Shown here: piece after piece, positions 20,888-29,751 of the stretch
How the letters are laid out: each line of letters opens with the position of its first letter
Position numbering within the stretch: the stretch's first letter is position 1
Assembly: GCA_021202075.1 (NCBI GenBank)
Contig: JAJQDT010000060.1
Coordinates: 1-64,000, forward strand
Direction of reading: 5' to 3'
From: Lachnospiraceae bacterium
GTDB lineage: Bacteria; Bacillota; Clostridia; Lachnospirales; Lachnospiraceae
DNA: 64,000 nt
The notes under the pieces: model-generated
Told to the model about the DNA's origin: nothing
The model's input: only the letters and a program-made list of their open reading frames with translations
Databases searched by the model: none
Program-made: the position numbers and the translations under genes

Positions 20888-22192
20888 ATGAAAGTATTAC
20901 GCAAGTCTTTAATCTTTTGTTTGTGTGCATTCTTATTCATGGTTTTGCCAGGATCGATACCGGTAATTGCAGCTGAGACCGCTGAGAGTACCGTCTTGAC
21001 AGACATCAGTCTCGCGGCCGTCAGCGACATTCCGGATCAGGTATACACAGGGACCGCCATCTCGCCGACCCTCACAGTTACCTGTGACAATGGAGCCTCC
21101 ATATTGGTTCAGGGAACGGATTATGACGTTTCATACAGCCAGAATACAGAGGTCGGCACGGCATCTGTGACGATCACCGGTATGGGGACTTATACGGGTT
21201 CCATGGTAAAGACCTTTTCTATCGTTCCACAGGTGCCCGTATTTTCAAAGCTGAAAGCCTACTGCAACGGATTCAAGGCGACCTGGAAAAAAGTCGCTGA
21301 ACAGTCCACCGGCTATCAGCTTCAATACTCGACAGACAAATCTTTTGACGACAGCAGTACGGTCACAAAGACAATTAAGGATCCGTCCACGGTTACCTTG
21401 TCCTGTCTGGTCTCCGATTCGAAAAAAACGTATTATGTGCGTGTGTGTACATACAAAACGGTGGACGGCATCAAGTACGCATCGGCATGGAGTGATGTCA
21501 AAAGCATCAAAACCGGAGGAATCGTTACCAAAAGCGGAAACAAGTATTACAAATATTCCAATGGTTCGTATGCCAAAAACAAATTTGTGACCATCGGAAG
21601 CAAGACTTATTATTTCGACAGCAAGGGAGTCATGGCTACCGGCTGGAAAAAAATCAGCGGAAGCTACTATTTCTTCAACCGCAGTACCGGTGTGCAGAAG
21701 AAGAATGCCTCGGTAGACGGAATCAAACTGAAGGCAAACGGTAAGGCGGTCGTCAACAGTTCGAAAAAAACCTTTATCGACACCATGATCACCGCGAGAA
21801 CAGTCATGCTCGCCAATACAAATACCTCCGATTCCAAAGCCGCAAAGCTAAAGAAATGCTTTGACTGGGTTCTGAAGCATCCATATCATCGCTACCGGAT
21901 CCTGCCGCAGGCGCGGTTGTCCGGGAACTGGATCTGCACGTTTGCAAATGATGAATTCGTGAATGGGAATGGCTGCTGTGTCTCAGAGGCATGTGCGTTT
22001 GCATTTCTGGCTCATGAATGCGGATACACGGCCTACGTCTGCGACGACACCGGACATGCCTGGGCAGAGATTAACGGAAAGGTCTACGACACTCTGTTTG
22101 CAGAGGCAAAGAACTACAGTCAATACTACGGCTCCTCTTATCAGACAGCCGGCCTTCACCGTTCCAATAAGACGAGGTTGCGTGCATCATGA
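20888..22192 (+). CDS. secreted transglutaminase-like protein with Ig-like, Fn3 and wall-binding repeats
   Basis: A 434-residue secreted protein. The signal peptide (about 1-30) ends at VIAAE. It is followed by a YTGTAISPTLTV-type bacterial Ig-like domain (about 40-112), a fibronectin III-like domain (about 115-210), two or three glucan/choline-binding-like repeats (YYKYSNGS, YYFDSKGV, YYFFNRSTG), and a transglutaminase-like core. There the Cys in GNGCCVSEACAF, the His in TGHAWAEI and the Asp in KVYDTLF are the likely triad. It could cross-link or cleave wall-linked proteins. The start is set by AGGGAG 8 bases upstream. The stop overlaps the next start (ATGA). Confidence 0.85.
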   Translation: MKVLRKSLIFCLCAFLFMVLPGSIPVIAAETAESTVLTDISLAAVSDIPDQVYTGTAISPTLTVTCDNGASILVQGTDYDVSYSQNTEVGTASVTITGMGTYTGSMVKTFSIVPQVPVFSKLKAYCNGFKATWKKVAEQSTGYQLQYSTDKSFDDSSTVTKTIKDPSTVTLSCLVSDSKKTYYVRVCTYKTVDGIKYASAWSDVKSIKTGGIVTKSGNKYYKYSNGSYAKNKFVTIGSKTYYFDSKGVMATGWKKISGSYYFFNRSTGVQKKNASVDGIKLKANGKAVVNSSKKTFIDTMITARTVMLANTNTSDSKAAKLKKCFDWVLKHPYHRYRILPQARLSGNWICTFANDEFVNGNGCCVSEACAFAFLAHECGYTAYVCDDTGHAWAEINGKVYDTLFAEAKNYSQYYGSSYQTAGLHRSNKTRLRAS

Positions 22193-23418
22193 AATACTTT
22201 AAAAAACTGTTTTTAATGACATTACTCTGTGTTTTGCTGTCTGCGTTGTCAGCGTCAGCTGCTGCATCCGCAGACACGTCAGATCCTCTTGCTGATGTGT
22301 CAATCGACATTTCTGTCAAGGCTACCGCGTCCGGGTACGCAAAGGTGAGCTGGAAAAAATACAGCAAAGCCTCCGGCTACTACATTTACCGCAAGGCTTC
22401 CGGCGACAGCTATCAGCTGGCGCATACCATCGAGGATGCTTCCACGGTTTCCTGGACGGACAAAAGTATTTCCACGGATGTGAAATATACCTATTATGTG
22501 CAGGCATACTCCGGAGACTCTGTCAGCGCCCCCAAAAATACAGCATCGATCCTGCTCCCTTCAAAAGCGGTTATTTCCAAACTGACGCCGGCGGCAGGCG
22601 GAATCAAGGTAAAATGGAAGCAGAACAGCGTTGTTACCGGCTATCAGATTCAATATGCCCAGAATCGTTCCTTTTCGTCCGGCAAAAAGACGGTGACGGT
22701 CAAAGGCTCCTCCAACGCTTCCACTTCCATTACTGAGCTGGTTCCGTCCAAAAGGTATTATGTGCGGATTCGCAGCTACAAGAAGATAAACGGAAAAACC
22801 TTCTATTCTGCCTGGAGTTCTGTAAAATCCGCTGTGGCAAAGCGAAAAGTGACTGTCTTTGCCGGGGATTCCATCACCACCGGTCTTTATGCCAGCTCCT
22901 ACAACGGGATCTCAAAGATTGGCATCAGCGGCTCTCTGCAGGTAGTCGCCTACACAGGAATCAATACAGGAAATTTCCAGACAAAAGCTGCATTCGGCAG
23001 TCTGACCTGTCTCTCAAAAATCATCAGCTATAATCCTACGAGAGTGTATATTATGCTGGGAATGAACGAAGTCGAATATGTCTCGCCGGACACCAGTGTT
23101 GCAAATTACAAAAAAATCATTCAGAAGATACAAAGCTCATGCCCGAATGCCGACATTGTCGTATTGTCTGTCTCGCCGGTATCTGCTTCCGTTGCGGCGA
23201 GACGCAAGGGTTTTCAGCAAATCAGCACGCTCAATTCGAAGCTGAAATCCATGGCGCGCAAATGCGGCTGCCGGTATTACGACTTTACAGCAGCGTTTAA
23301 AGATTCCAGCGGATACCTGAAGCCCGAATACAGCGGCGGGGACGGCATCCACTGGAACATGAAGGGATATCAGAAATTCGGGGAACTGATTACTGCATAT
23401 GACAGCAAGCTGGATTGA
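22189..23418 (+). CDS. secreted SGNH/GDSL hydrolase with Fn3 domains
   Basis: A 409-residue protein with a signal peptide (about 1-28) and two fibronectin III-like domains (about 40-125 and 125-215). The C-terminal SGNH hydrolase has block I FAGDSITTG (Ser near 227), a block III-like LGMNE (Asn near 291) and block V DGIHW (Asp/His near 384-387). Such enzymes are esterases or lipases, often deacetylating wall or plant polysaccharides. Its ATG overlaps the transglutaminase-like gene's stop by 4 bases, which implies translational coupling and a shared surface role. Confidence 0.88.
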   Translation: MKYFKKLFLMTLLCVLLSALSASAAASADTSDPLADVSIDISVKATASGYAKVSWKKYSKASGYYIYRKASGDSYQLAHTIEDASTVSWTDKSISTDVKYTYYVQAYSGDSVSAPKNTASILLPSKAVISKLTPAAGGIKVKWKQNSVVTGYQIQYAQNRSFSSGKKTVTVKGSSNASTSITELVPSKRYYVRIRSYKKINGKTFYSAWSSVKSAVAKRKVTVFAGDSITTGLYASSYNGISKIGISGSLQVVAYTGINTGNFQTKAAFGSLTCLSKIISYNPTRVYIMLGMNEVEYVSPDTSVANYKKIIQKIQSSCPNADIVVLSVSPVSASVAARRKGFQQISTLNSKLKSMARKCGCRYYDFTAAFKDSSGYLKPEYSGGDGIHWNMKGYQKFGELITAYDSKLD

Positions 23419-23490
23419 CCTCTGTAATTCCTGTAATTTCGCAATTTCACGATACGCCATGTTTTGAAGCTCCCATATTCACAGAAAATA

Positions 23491-23546
23491 ACGAAGCCCG
23501 CACACCTCGCACCAAATACGAGGTATGTGGGCTTCGTCATTTTTTG
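23491..23546 (+). terminator. terminator of the secreted-enzyme operon
   Basis: ACGAAGCCCGCA-ACCTCG pairs with CGAGGT-TGTGGGCTTCGT, followed by CATTTTTTG on the plus strand, 70 bases past the SGNH stop. Confidence 0.88.
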
Positions 23547-23584
23547 TTTATCTGCCATTTTCACTCCTGGGTGATGATAAAGAC

Positions 23585-23660
23585 CTGTTAAAAAATAACT
23601 TATGCAACTTGCACCGCCTAACGCGCGAATCGCAGACCATAAAAGCCTCGACGCAGCCCG
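23585..23660 (+). repeat. dispersed repeat, family C copy 2
   Basis: Best-preserved family member, used here as reference. It matches 7243-7318 in inverse orientation over about 70 bases, and more weakly 29641-29735 and 9836-9876. It lies between two convergent genes, beyond the terminator. Confidence 0.8.
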
Positions 23661-23690
23661 CCGCTGCGAAATTACTTACCGGTCATGCTG

Positions 23691-24476
23691 TCAGGAAGTC
23701 CGGACCGCCTGAAGGAAAATCACTTTCCCGCTCGTCGCGGATTTAAAAATATACACCTCGAACCCGCTGTAGACCATTGTGCCATCTTTGCCGTTTCCGT
23801 AGCAGCTGTAATTCACATAGGTTGTCTTTTTGTAAGTGGCGCCATATTTTTTCAGAAGCTTTTTCAGCTTCGTTACGCCGGATTCATATTTCGCGGCCTT
23901 GCGCAGCGTATTCGTCTTCGTGGTATTCAGCTTCCCGCGGCTGGAAAATACGTAGAATTTGTTGTTAATTACCTGCACGCCGGTCAATGCGCGTCCGTTG
24001 CTGTCAAAGGCGTACCTGCTGCCCGAAATTTTGACAATTTTCGGATCCGCCACCCCTGTCGAGCTGTCCTTCGTGCCCTGATACGCCCGGCCATTCGCCT
24101 TAAAATAGTACCAGTACTTTTTCCCCTTCGAGGTAGTGACAGACTTCCATCTATTTGTATAGGCTTTTCCGTCCGAGCCAAAATAATAGCGGTATGTCTT
24201 GCTTCCGACCTTCAGCGCCTGCAGCTGACTGGTCACCGCATTTCCGGACTCATCAAAATAATAAATGGATGCAGAACCGTCTGATTCGGATATGTTCACC
24301 AGGCTGCCCGTCACCTTCTTTCCATTGTCATAAAAGCTATAGGATCCGTCCTCGTTTACTACCAGTCCGTCGGATACCTCCTCCGCGGATACCCGCTGCG
24401 TCTCGAACGGAATCACTGTGATTCCGGCGGCAAAAGTCAACAGGAACAACGCTACTGCTGTCAAAAATCGTTTCAT
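23691..24476 (-). CDS. secreted wall-binding repeat protein
   Basis: A 261-residue protein. The signal peptide (about 1-31) ends VSAEE. Four or more glucan/choline-binding-type repeats follow (GSYSFYDNGKKV, YYFDESGNAV, YRYYFGSDGKAY, YWYYFKANGRAY, SRYAFDSNGRAL). The last 70 residues are a Lys/Tyr-rich globular part without a motif I recognise. The repeats resemble those of the transglutaminase-like protein across the convergent gap, so the three genes may be one surface-protein island. It reads opposite to the other two. Confidence 0.78.
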   Translation of the reverse strand: MKRFLTAVALFLLTFAAGITVIPFETQRVSAEEVSDGLVVNEDGSYSFYDNGKKVTGSLVNISESDGSASIYYFDESGNAVTSQLQALKVGSKTYRYYFGSDGKAYTNRWKSVTTSKGKKYWYYFKANGRAYQGTKDSSTGVADPKIVKISGSRYAFDSNGRALTGVQVINNKFYVFSSRGKLNTTKTNTLRKAAKYESGVTKLKKLLKKYGATYKKTTYVNYSCYGNGKDGTMVYSGFEVYIFKSATSGKVIFLQAVRTS

Positions 24477-24806
24477 TTTTCAAATACCTCCTGAATATAG
24501 AAATGCAAGTAATCGCTTTGTCACCAAGATTCCAGCGGCAAAAGTTATAATCTCACGGAACTCTTCGTACCTTGCGGTCCAGAAATGGCCGGAAGATTCA
24601 TCCGCGTTTATGTTTCTTTATTATAGCATCCCAAATATTCATATGCAAGATGTTACACGCCAGTTTTCGACAAAACCCGACGATTCGTTCACAGTTCATC
24701 GGGAGACAGATTTTTTATATTTTCCTCTGGCAATTCTGCCGTCAGAGTGTTATATTTACCGGGAATGTGTGAAATGACGGAAAACAAAATAAAGGAGACC
24801 TCGAAG
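24477..24806. other. divergent promoter region, wall-binding protein / malic enzyme
   Basis: These 330 bases separate two divergent genes and must hold both promoters. I see no palindromic operator or RNA structure that I can name. Confidence 0.5.
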
Positions 24807-25979
24807 ATGGACTACGCGAAAGAATCCCTGAAAATGCATTATGACCTGAAAGGCAAGATTGAAATCACGGCCCGCGCGGCGGTGGACTCGAAGGATGCGC
24901 TGAGCCTCGCCTACACGCCCGGTGTGGCGCAGCCCTGCCTTGAGATTCAGAAGGACGTCAGCAAAAGCTATGATCTGACCCGCCGCTGGAATACGGTCGC
25001 GGTCGTGACCGATGGAACCGCCGTTCTGGGGCTGGGCGATATCGGCCCGGAGGCCGGAATGCCGGTGATGGAAGGAAAATGTGTCTTATTTAAAGCATTC
25101 GGCGACGTCGACGCGATTCCGCTCTGTGTGCGCAGCAAGGATGTAGATGAGATCGTCAATACGATTGCGCTGCTTTCGGGAAGCTTTGGCGGCATCAATC
25201 TGGAGGACATCTCCGCACCGCGCTGCTTCGAAATTGAAAAAAAACTGAAGGAGCGCTGCGACATCCCGGTATTCCATGACGATCAGCACGGCACGGCAGT
25301 CATCACGCTCGCCGGACTGATCAACGCGCTGAAGCTTGTCGGGAAGAAAATAGAAGACGTGAAAATTGTCACATCCGGCGCGGGTGCGGCCGGTATCGCA
25401 ATCATCCGGCTTCTGCTTTCCATGGGATTGAAAAATGTAGTGATGACCGACCGTCAAGGTGCGATTTATGAAGGACGTGATAATCTGAACCCGATCAAAG
25501 AGGAAATGTCGCATATTACAAATTTTGATCATGAGAAGGGAAGCCTGGCCGATGTCATTCGGGGCGCAGATGTTTTCATCGGCGTCTCCGCTCCGGGAAC
25601 GCTGACCGCTGATATGGTGCGCACGATGGCAAAGGACCCAATCATTTTCGCCTGCGCAAACCCGACCCCGGAAATCTTTCCGGATGAGGCAAAAGCGGCG
25701 GGTGCGGCGGTGGTCTCTACCGGCCGTTCGGACTTTCCGAATCAGGTGAACAACGTGCTCTGTTTCCCCGGAATGTTCCGCGGAGCACTGGATGTGCGCG
25801 CTTCCGACATCAACGATGAAATGAATGTCGCGGCGGCTTACGCGCTGGCTTCTCTGGTCAGCGACGATGAATTAAATGCAGAATACATTCTTCCTGCCGC
25901 TTTTGATCCGCGCGTAAAAGACGCAGTGGCCCATGCGGCGGCCGAAGCCGCCAGGAAAAGCGGCGTGGCGCGGATCTGA
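24807..25979 (+). CDS. NAD(P)-dependent malic enzyme
   Basis: A 390-residue short-form malic enzyme that oxidatively decarboxylates malate to pyruvate. The N-terminal domain has AYTPGVAQPC and the catalytic-site MPVMEGKCVLFK; the metal/substrate region has FHDDQHGTAVI; the Rossmann part has VTSGAGAAGIAI; and a late FACANPTPEI block is present. The start at 24807 (MDYAKESLKMHYDLKGK) is set by AAAGGAG 8 bases upstream. Single-gene unit with its own terminator. Confidence 0.94.
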   Translation: MDYAKESLKMHYDLKGKIEITARAAVDSKDALSLAYTPGVAQPCLEIQKDVSKSYDLTRRWNTVAVVTDGTAVLGLGDIGPEAGMPVMEGKCVLFKAFGDVDAIPLCVRSKDVDEIVNTIALLSGSFGGINLEDISAPRCFEIEKKLKERCDIPVFHDDQHGTAVITLAGLINALKLVGKKIEDVKIVTSGAGAAGIAIIRLLLSMGLKNVVMTDRQGAIYEGRDNLNPIKEEMSHITNFDHEKGSLADVIRGADVFIGVSAPGTLTADMVRTMAKDPIIFACANPTPEIFPDEAKAAGAAVVSTGRSDFPNQVNNVLCFPGMFRGALDVRASDINDEMNVAAAYALASLVSDDELNAEYILPAAFDPRVKDAVAHAAAEAARKSGVARI

Positions 25980-25981
25980 GC

Positions 25982-26018
25982 GGCCTGCGTCCGCACTCGT
26001 GGGCGAGTACGGACATGT
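25982..26018. repeat. dispersed palindromic repeat, family A copy 4 (short)
   Basis: GCGGCCTGCGTCC, a GTCCGCACTCG/CGAGTACGGAC hairpin and GGACATGT recall the right half of the 28324-28450 copy. It starts directly after the malic enzyme stop. Confidence 0.55.
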
Positions 26019-26022
26019 AATC

Positions 26023-26061
26023 GGGCAGGAGACGGTTTGCCGAACTCCTGCCCGCCTTTTA
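26023..26061 (+). terminator. terminator of the malic enzyme gene
   Basis: GGGCAGGAG and CTCCTGCCC form a 9-bp stem followed by GCCTTTTATT. The T run overlaps the stop codon of the convergent spoIIIAH. Confidence 0.82.
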
Positions 26062-26925
26062 TTCTGCATCTGCCCAGGTCTCTGTATCGTCTTCTCCCGC
26101 CGCAGTGCTTTCTGTCTGCTCTTCACCCACAGCGTCTCCTGCTTCATCATCCGCCGCGCTGCTTTCCGCCTCTGCCACGGCAGCCGCCGCAGGCGTGATT
26201 ACAATGTTCTGTCCTTCGACCCCCGTCTTGCGCTTCACAATATCCTCAATCTGCGCACGCTCTGCCTCCGTGAGCCCGGACGTATTGATGACAACATCCG
26301 CCGTATCGTCTGTAATGCTCACCACGCAGTCCGTGTATCCGCTCGCCTCGAGCAGGAGCTCCGCCGCCGACTCCTTTTCCGCATTGAGCGTCAGTGTCGT
26401 CATCGCGGTCACAGCCTCCTCTTTCTGTTCTTCTGAGATATCTGTGCTGTCAATCAGCGCCTGCAGTTCTTCTTTACTCTTTGCGCGTACCTGCTCCCGG
26501 TTCAGCTTTGCCGCCGACAGGATCTCGGAAAAGTCAGTAACCCCGGCGCTCGCCAGAACGGCTTCCCCTACAGACGCCCCCGCCTGGCCTGTGCCATCTT
26601 CCCCATCCGAAGCATCCGTATCATCCGCTTCCCCGGCAGCCAGATTGCTTTCATCCTCCGCGGCGGCTGTCAGCCCGACTGAACCCTCTTCGCCGGCAGA
26701 CGCCTCTTCCGTACCATCCCCGTCAAGGCTGACAATGTCTGTATACGTGTCCACATATGTATTTTCCTCGATTTCATCCGTCAGAAGCACCGTGTTGTCA
26801 TCGGAGCTTACCGTGTCCGCCTCTTCCTCCAGAAGCCCTCCAGAGTAATTCAGATATCCGGCAATCGCGATCATGATCGCCAGCGTGGTAATGATAATCT
26901 GGTTTTTCTTAAATAGTTTCTTCAC
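26059..26925 (-). CDS. spoIIIAH: stage III sporulation protein AH
   Basis: A 288-residue SpoIIIAH. One membrane helix (about 10-26) is followed by a very acidic, low-complexity linker (about 35-125) and the C-terminal ring-forming domain, with AKLNREQVRAKSKEEL and ASGYTDCVVSITDDTADVVI-like strands. In the mother cell its outer domain meets forespore SpoIIQ to form the feeding-tube channel. The start is a GTG with GAGGAGG 5 bases upstream. The linker is long, so the protein exceeds the roughly 220 residues of Bacillus. Confidence 0.92.
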   Translation of the reverse strand: MKKLFKKNQIIITTLAIMIAIAGYLNYSGGLLEEEADTVSSDDNTVLLTDEIEENTYVDTYTDIVSLDGDGTEEASAGEEGSVGLTAAAEDESNLAAGEADDTDASDGEDGTGQAGASVGEAVLASAGVTDFSEILSAAKLNREQVRAKSKEELQALIDSTDISEEQKEEAVTAMTTLTLNAEKESAAELLLEASGYTDCVVSITDDTADVVINTSGLTEAERAQIEDIVKRKTGVEGQNIVITPAAAAVAEAESSAADDEAGDAVGEEQTESTAAGEDDTETWADAE

Positions 26926-26935
26926 CTGATCCTCC

Positions 26936-27550
26936 TCATTCCATCTTCATTACTTTGATTTTATGCGCCTCCACTCCAAATAATGCCATCACCGCTTCCG
27001 TAATCTCTGCCACCACCGTCTGGCTTCCCGCGCCCTGCGCAATCACCAGAACGCCGAGGATTTCCGGTGCGAGCTCCTCTGTCACATACGGTGTTTCACT
27101 TCCATCGGCATCCTTCTCGTAGATGGTGCTTTCACCGTTCCCTGACTGCTCCGAGGATGATGATTCACTCTCATTCACGCTCTCCTCCCTTGCCTCCGAC
27201 TGTTCCGCATCCTTCTCAACCACCTTCTTTCCGCTCGACTTCAAGGTAATCATGACTTCCACATCCCCGATACCTTCCACCTGACTCAGAATCCGTTTCA
27301 GGCGCTCCTCCAACTCCGACGCGAAGGTACTGTCTGCAGAAAATTTGACATTTGAGCCATTCGAAGCTTCTGCCGCAGCCTCCTCGTCCGTCGTCCCGGC
27401 TTCATTTTCAGTCAAAGTTCCGGTTGCATTCTCATCCGATGTCCCGCCACCTGACGGCCATGCGATCACAACCAGGAGAATTCCAAAAAGCAGGAGAATC
27501 GTTATCTGGTCTTTTTTCCCGACTTTCAGCTTTTCCAGCCATTTTCCCAT
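26936..27550 (-). CDS. spoIIIAG: stage III sporulation protein AG
   Basis: A 204-residue SpoIIIAG. One helix (about 15-31) precedes an acidic linker and the ring-building-motif domain. Recognisable is LEERLKRILSQVEGIGDVEVMI, split by a Glu/Ser-rich insertion (about 115-150), with EILGVLVIAQGAG and the C-terminal LFGVEAHKIKVMKM. SpoIIIAG forms the large ring of the channel between mother cell and forespore. It lies 10 bases before spoIIIAH. Confidence 0.94.
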   Translation of the reverse strand: MGKWLEKLKVGKKDQITILLLFGILLVVIAWPSGGGTSDENATGTLTENEAGTTDEEAAAEASNGSNVKFSADSTFASELEERLKRILSQVEGIGDVEVMITLKSSGKKVVEKDAEQSEAREESVNESESSSSEQSGNGESTIYEKDADGSETPYVTEELAPEILGVLVIAQGAGSQTVVAEITEAVMALFGVEAHKIKVMKME

Positions 27551-27709
27551 CCCTTTGGCCCCGCTTTCTGTATCTGACCCGCCCCAGAATTTCTATGACT
27601 CTATTCCATATCCCGCATCATATTTTGATACTATTTGTCGTAAGACACCCTTCGGCCTCGTCGGCATCTTCGCTGCCGCTTCGATCGGCGAATATCCCGA
27701 GTCTTCTCA

Positions 27710-28216
27710 CTATGACTGCACCGAAATCTCGATTGCTGACACGGAAATCTGGTACAAACCGGCTATCTCACTCTTTGTCAGGGAACCGGCCGCCTCCGCG
27801 TCCACAGCTTCGTTCACGCCCACCTGCAGAGAGACGGATTCCAGCGAGATACCATCCTCCCCGAATTCCAGCTGCACGGCAAGAACGGTCAGCCCATACG
27901 CCAGGGCAATTTCCGAAATCTGCCTTTTTATCTCGTCCCGGAATGCCTCCTGAATCTGCTCATTTTTCAGCTCCGACAGTCCCTCCGCCGCACTTTCGAG
28001 TTCTTCATATTCCTCTTTCAAAAATTCCAGCTGCAGCAGGCGCTCCAGCTCATCCTCGCTCCCCAGGATTTTCAGAAGAGGTCCGGATGCAATCAGGAAA
28101 AACAAAAGCCCTGCATAAAAACGGACATACTTTGCAAAACGGTTTTCGGGTACCAGATGAAGCAAAATCGTCAGGATGCAGGCCGAAGCCGCCAGGGTTT
28201 TCATCCACTTGAGCAT
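27710..28216 (-). CDS. spoIIIAF: stage III sporulation protein AF
   Basis: A 168-residue SpoIIIAF with two N-terminal membrane helices (about 5-22 and 31-50) and a soluble C-terminal part that shares the ring-building fold with AG and AH. The start at 28216 (MLKWMKTLAASAC) has CAGGAG 5 bases upstream and is preferred over an ATG at 28246. Unlike compact versions of the operon, 159 bases separate it from spoIIIAG and 219 from spoIIIAE. Confidence 0.9.
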   Translation of the reverse strand: MLKWMKTLAASACILTILLHLVPENRFAKYVRFYAGLLFFLIASGPLLKILGSEDELERLLQLEFLKEEYEELESAAEGLSELKNEQIQEAFRDEIKRQISEIALAYGLTVLAVQLEFGEDGISLESVSLQVGVNEAVDAEAAGSLTKSEIAGLYQISVSAIEISVQS

Positions 28217-28323
28217 ATTAATTCTCCTGATACACGTCACGCCCATGCCGCGCGGTCCGCCTCGGAAATCCTCCGCAGCGCAGATGCAACGTGTAATTCT
28301 TTCCTTTCCATTTCCCTTAAATA

Positions 28324-28450
28324 CATGTCCATGATTCGCACGCGAATCATGGACATGTCATCAAGGAGAGCCGCGCATTTGAAATCGCGCTAAAGCGCGA
28401 TGCGCGGCCTGCGTCCATGATTCGCAGGCGGCGAATCATGGACATGTCAT
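28324..28450. repeat. dispersed palindromic repeat, family A copy 3, in the spoIIIAE-AF gap
   Basis: Two ATGATTCGC/GCGAATCAT palindromes, each flanked by GTCC...GGACATGTCAT, surround an inverted pair GCCGCGCAT/ATGCGCGGC and a CGCGCTAAAGCGCG hairpin. Its edge encodes the last residues and the stop codon (28436-28438) of spoIIIAE. Confidence 0.75.
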
Positions 28451-29608
28451 CGCGAGCGAGATTACAAAAATCGCAAGCGCCGAAGCCATCACCCGCAGCA
28501 GCAGTGCGCTTCCTTTGGAGATGCTCTCAATCCCTTCCACCAGCCGTTTGTCACAGACTGGCGCGATGACAGCGCAAAGAACCCGGAACAGCAAAACACA
28601 GGCCGAAAGCCGGACAAATGGCGCCAGGCAGATCATGCCGAGCGCGAGAATGCCCGCCACGCCCACCGCGTTTTTGATCACGAGCGCTGCCCCCGCCACG
28701 GTCTGCGCCGCCGCGTTCCAGGCGGAACCGATTCCCGGAATCGCGGAGGCAACCCGGTTCAGTGTCGAATTTTTCATGGAATCGACCGCCGGGATAATCA
28801 TGCACTGCACGGCCTGCAGACCGACAACCAGCCCCAGAATGGATTTTATGCCCCACTGGATCAGAGTTTCCAGAAGCTGTGCGAATCTTGAAAAATAATC
28901 GTCCGCCGTAATCTGGTTCAGAACCAGAACCAGCATATAAAAATGGATCACCGGAAAAATCACTTTGATCAGCACCGTCTGCAGCAGGCTGATGGCAAGC
29001 AATGTGACCTCGTGAAAGCCAATGGCTGTGAGCGTCCCCGCGCTCAGCACCAAAGTAATCGCGTAGGATGGCAAAAGGATTTTCATAAATGTGATCAGTG
29101 CCTCACAGGCTGAGGAAGCCTGCTCCGCCAGTGAGGAAAACGAATTCATCAGCAGTGTGGAAAGCATCAGATACATCATATAAAAGCTGATGTCCGAAAT
29201 CTGATGGTTGTCAAACACGCGAATAAAATTAGAAAAGATGGCCGAGGAAAGTGCAATCAGAAGAATCTGACCGGCAAGCGTCCTCTGCCGCTTCCATTCG
29301 CCCAAAACCAGCTCCGAGACCAGTTCCGCCAGCGTCTGCGGTTCAAAAGCGATGGTTCCGTTCAAAAAGCTTTTTACCGTTTCCAGGAAAGAAAATTTCT
29401 CTGTATCTATCAGCTCCGCAAGCGTCTCCTCCACCTCAGCGGCATCTATGTACTCCGTAAATTCATCCAGAAGCGCTGATTCCTCCGTCTCGCTTTGCGC
29501 AGCGGCCAACGCCGCTTTCGCAGGAAGAAAAGCAGCCGCCAGGAGGAAGCATATATGCAGAAGCGAAATGAGCAGGATTATCATTCTCTCTCTTTGCTGT
29601 TCCAACAT
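28436..29608 (-). CDS. spoIIIAE: stage III sporulation protein AE
   Basis: A 390-residue polytopic SpoIIIAE with an N-terminal signal-like helix, an acidic loop, and about seven membrane segments from residue 130 on. Family blocks include MYLMLSTLLMNSF, LVLNQITADDYFSRFAQL, VDSMKNSTLNRVASAIPGIG and LAPFVRLSACVLLFRVLCAV. It resembles transporter permeases and is thought to be a membrane core of the SpoIIIA-SpoIIQ channel. The start at 29608 has GGAGGAG upstream. The final residues MTCP and the stop are contributed by the family A repeat. Confidence 0.94.
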   Translation of the reverse strand: MLEQQRERMIILLISLLHICFLLAAAFLPAKAALAAAQSETEESALLDEFTEYIDAAEVEETLAELIDTEKFSFLETVKSFLNGTIAFEPQTLAELVSELVLGEWKRQRTLAGQILLIALSSAIFSNFIRVFDNHQISDISFYMMYLMLSTLLMNSFSSLAEQASSACEALITFMKILLPSYAITLVLSAGTLTAIGFHEVTLLAISLLQTVLIKVIFPVIHFYMLVLVLNQITADDYFSRFAQLLETLIQWGIKSILGLVVGLQAVQCMIIPAVDSMKNSTLNRVASAIPGIGSAWNAAAQTVAGAALVIKNAVGVAGILALGMICLAPFVRLSACVLLFRVLCAVIAPVCDKRLVEGIESISKGSALLLRVMASALAIFVISLAMTCP

Positions 29609-29640
29609 TCCCTTACGCTCCTCCCAGCTGCGGAGCTGCC

Positions 29641-29735
29641 GCGAAATTGTATGCCCATCCTTCACCGCCTGACACGCGAACCGCAAACGATAAAATCTTC
29701 AGCGCGGCCCGGACAGTGGCAATGTCATGCAGAAA
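29641..29735 (+). repeat. dispersed repeat, family C copy 4 (degenerate), in the spoIIIAD-AE gap
   Basis: CACCGCCTGACACGCGAACCGCA and TAAAATCTTCAGCGCGGCCCG follow the same order as in the 23585 copy, with more changes. The rest of the gap is only a few bases. Confidence 0.6.
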
Positions 29736-29751
29736 AGCAGGCGAAAATCAC

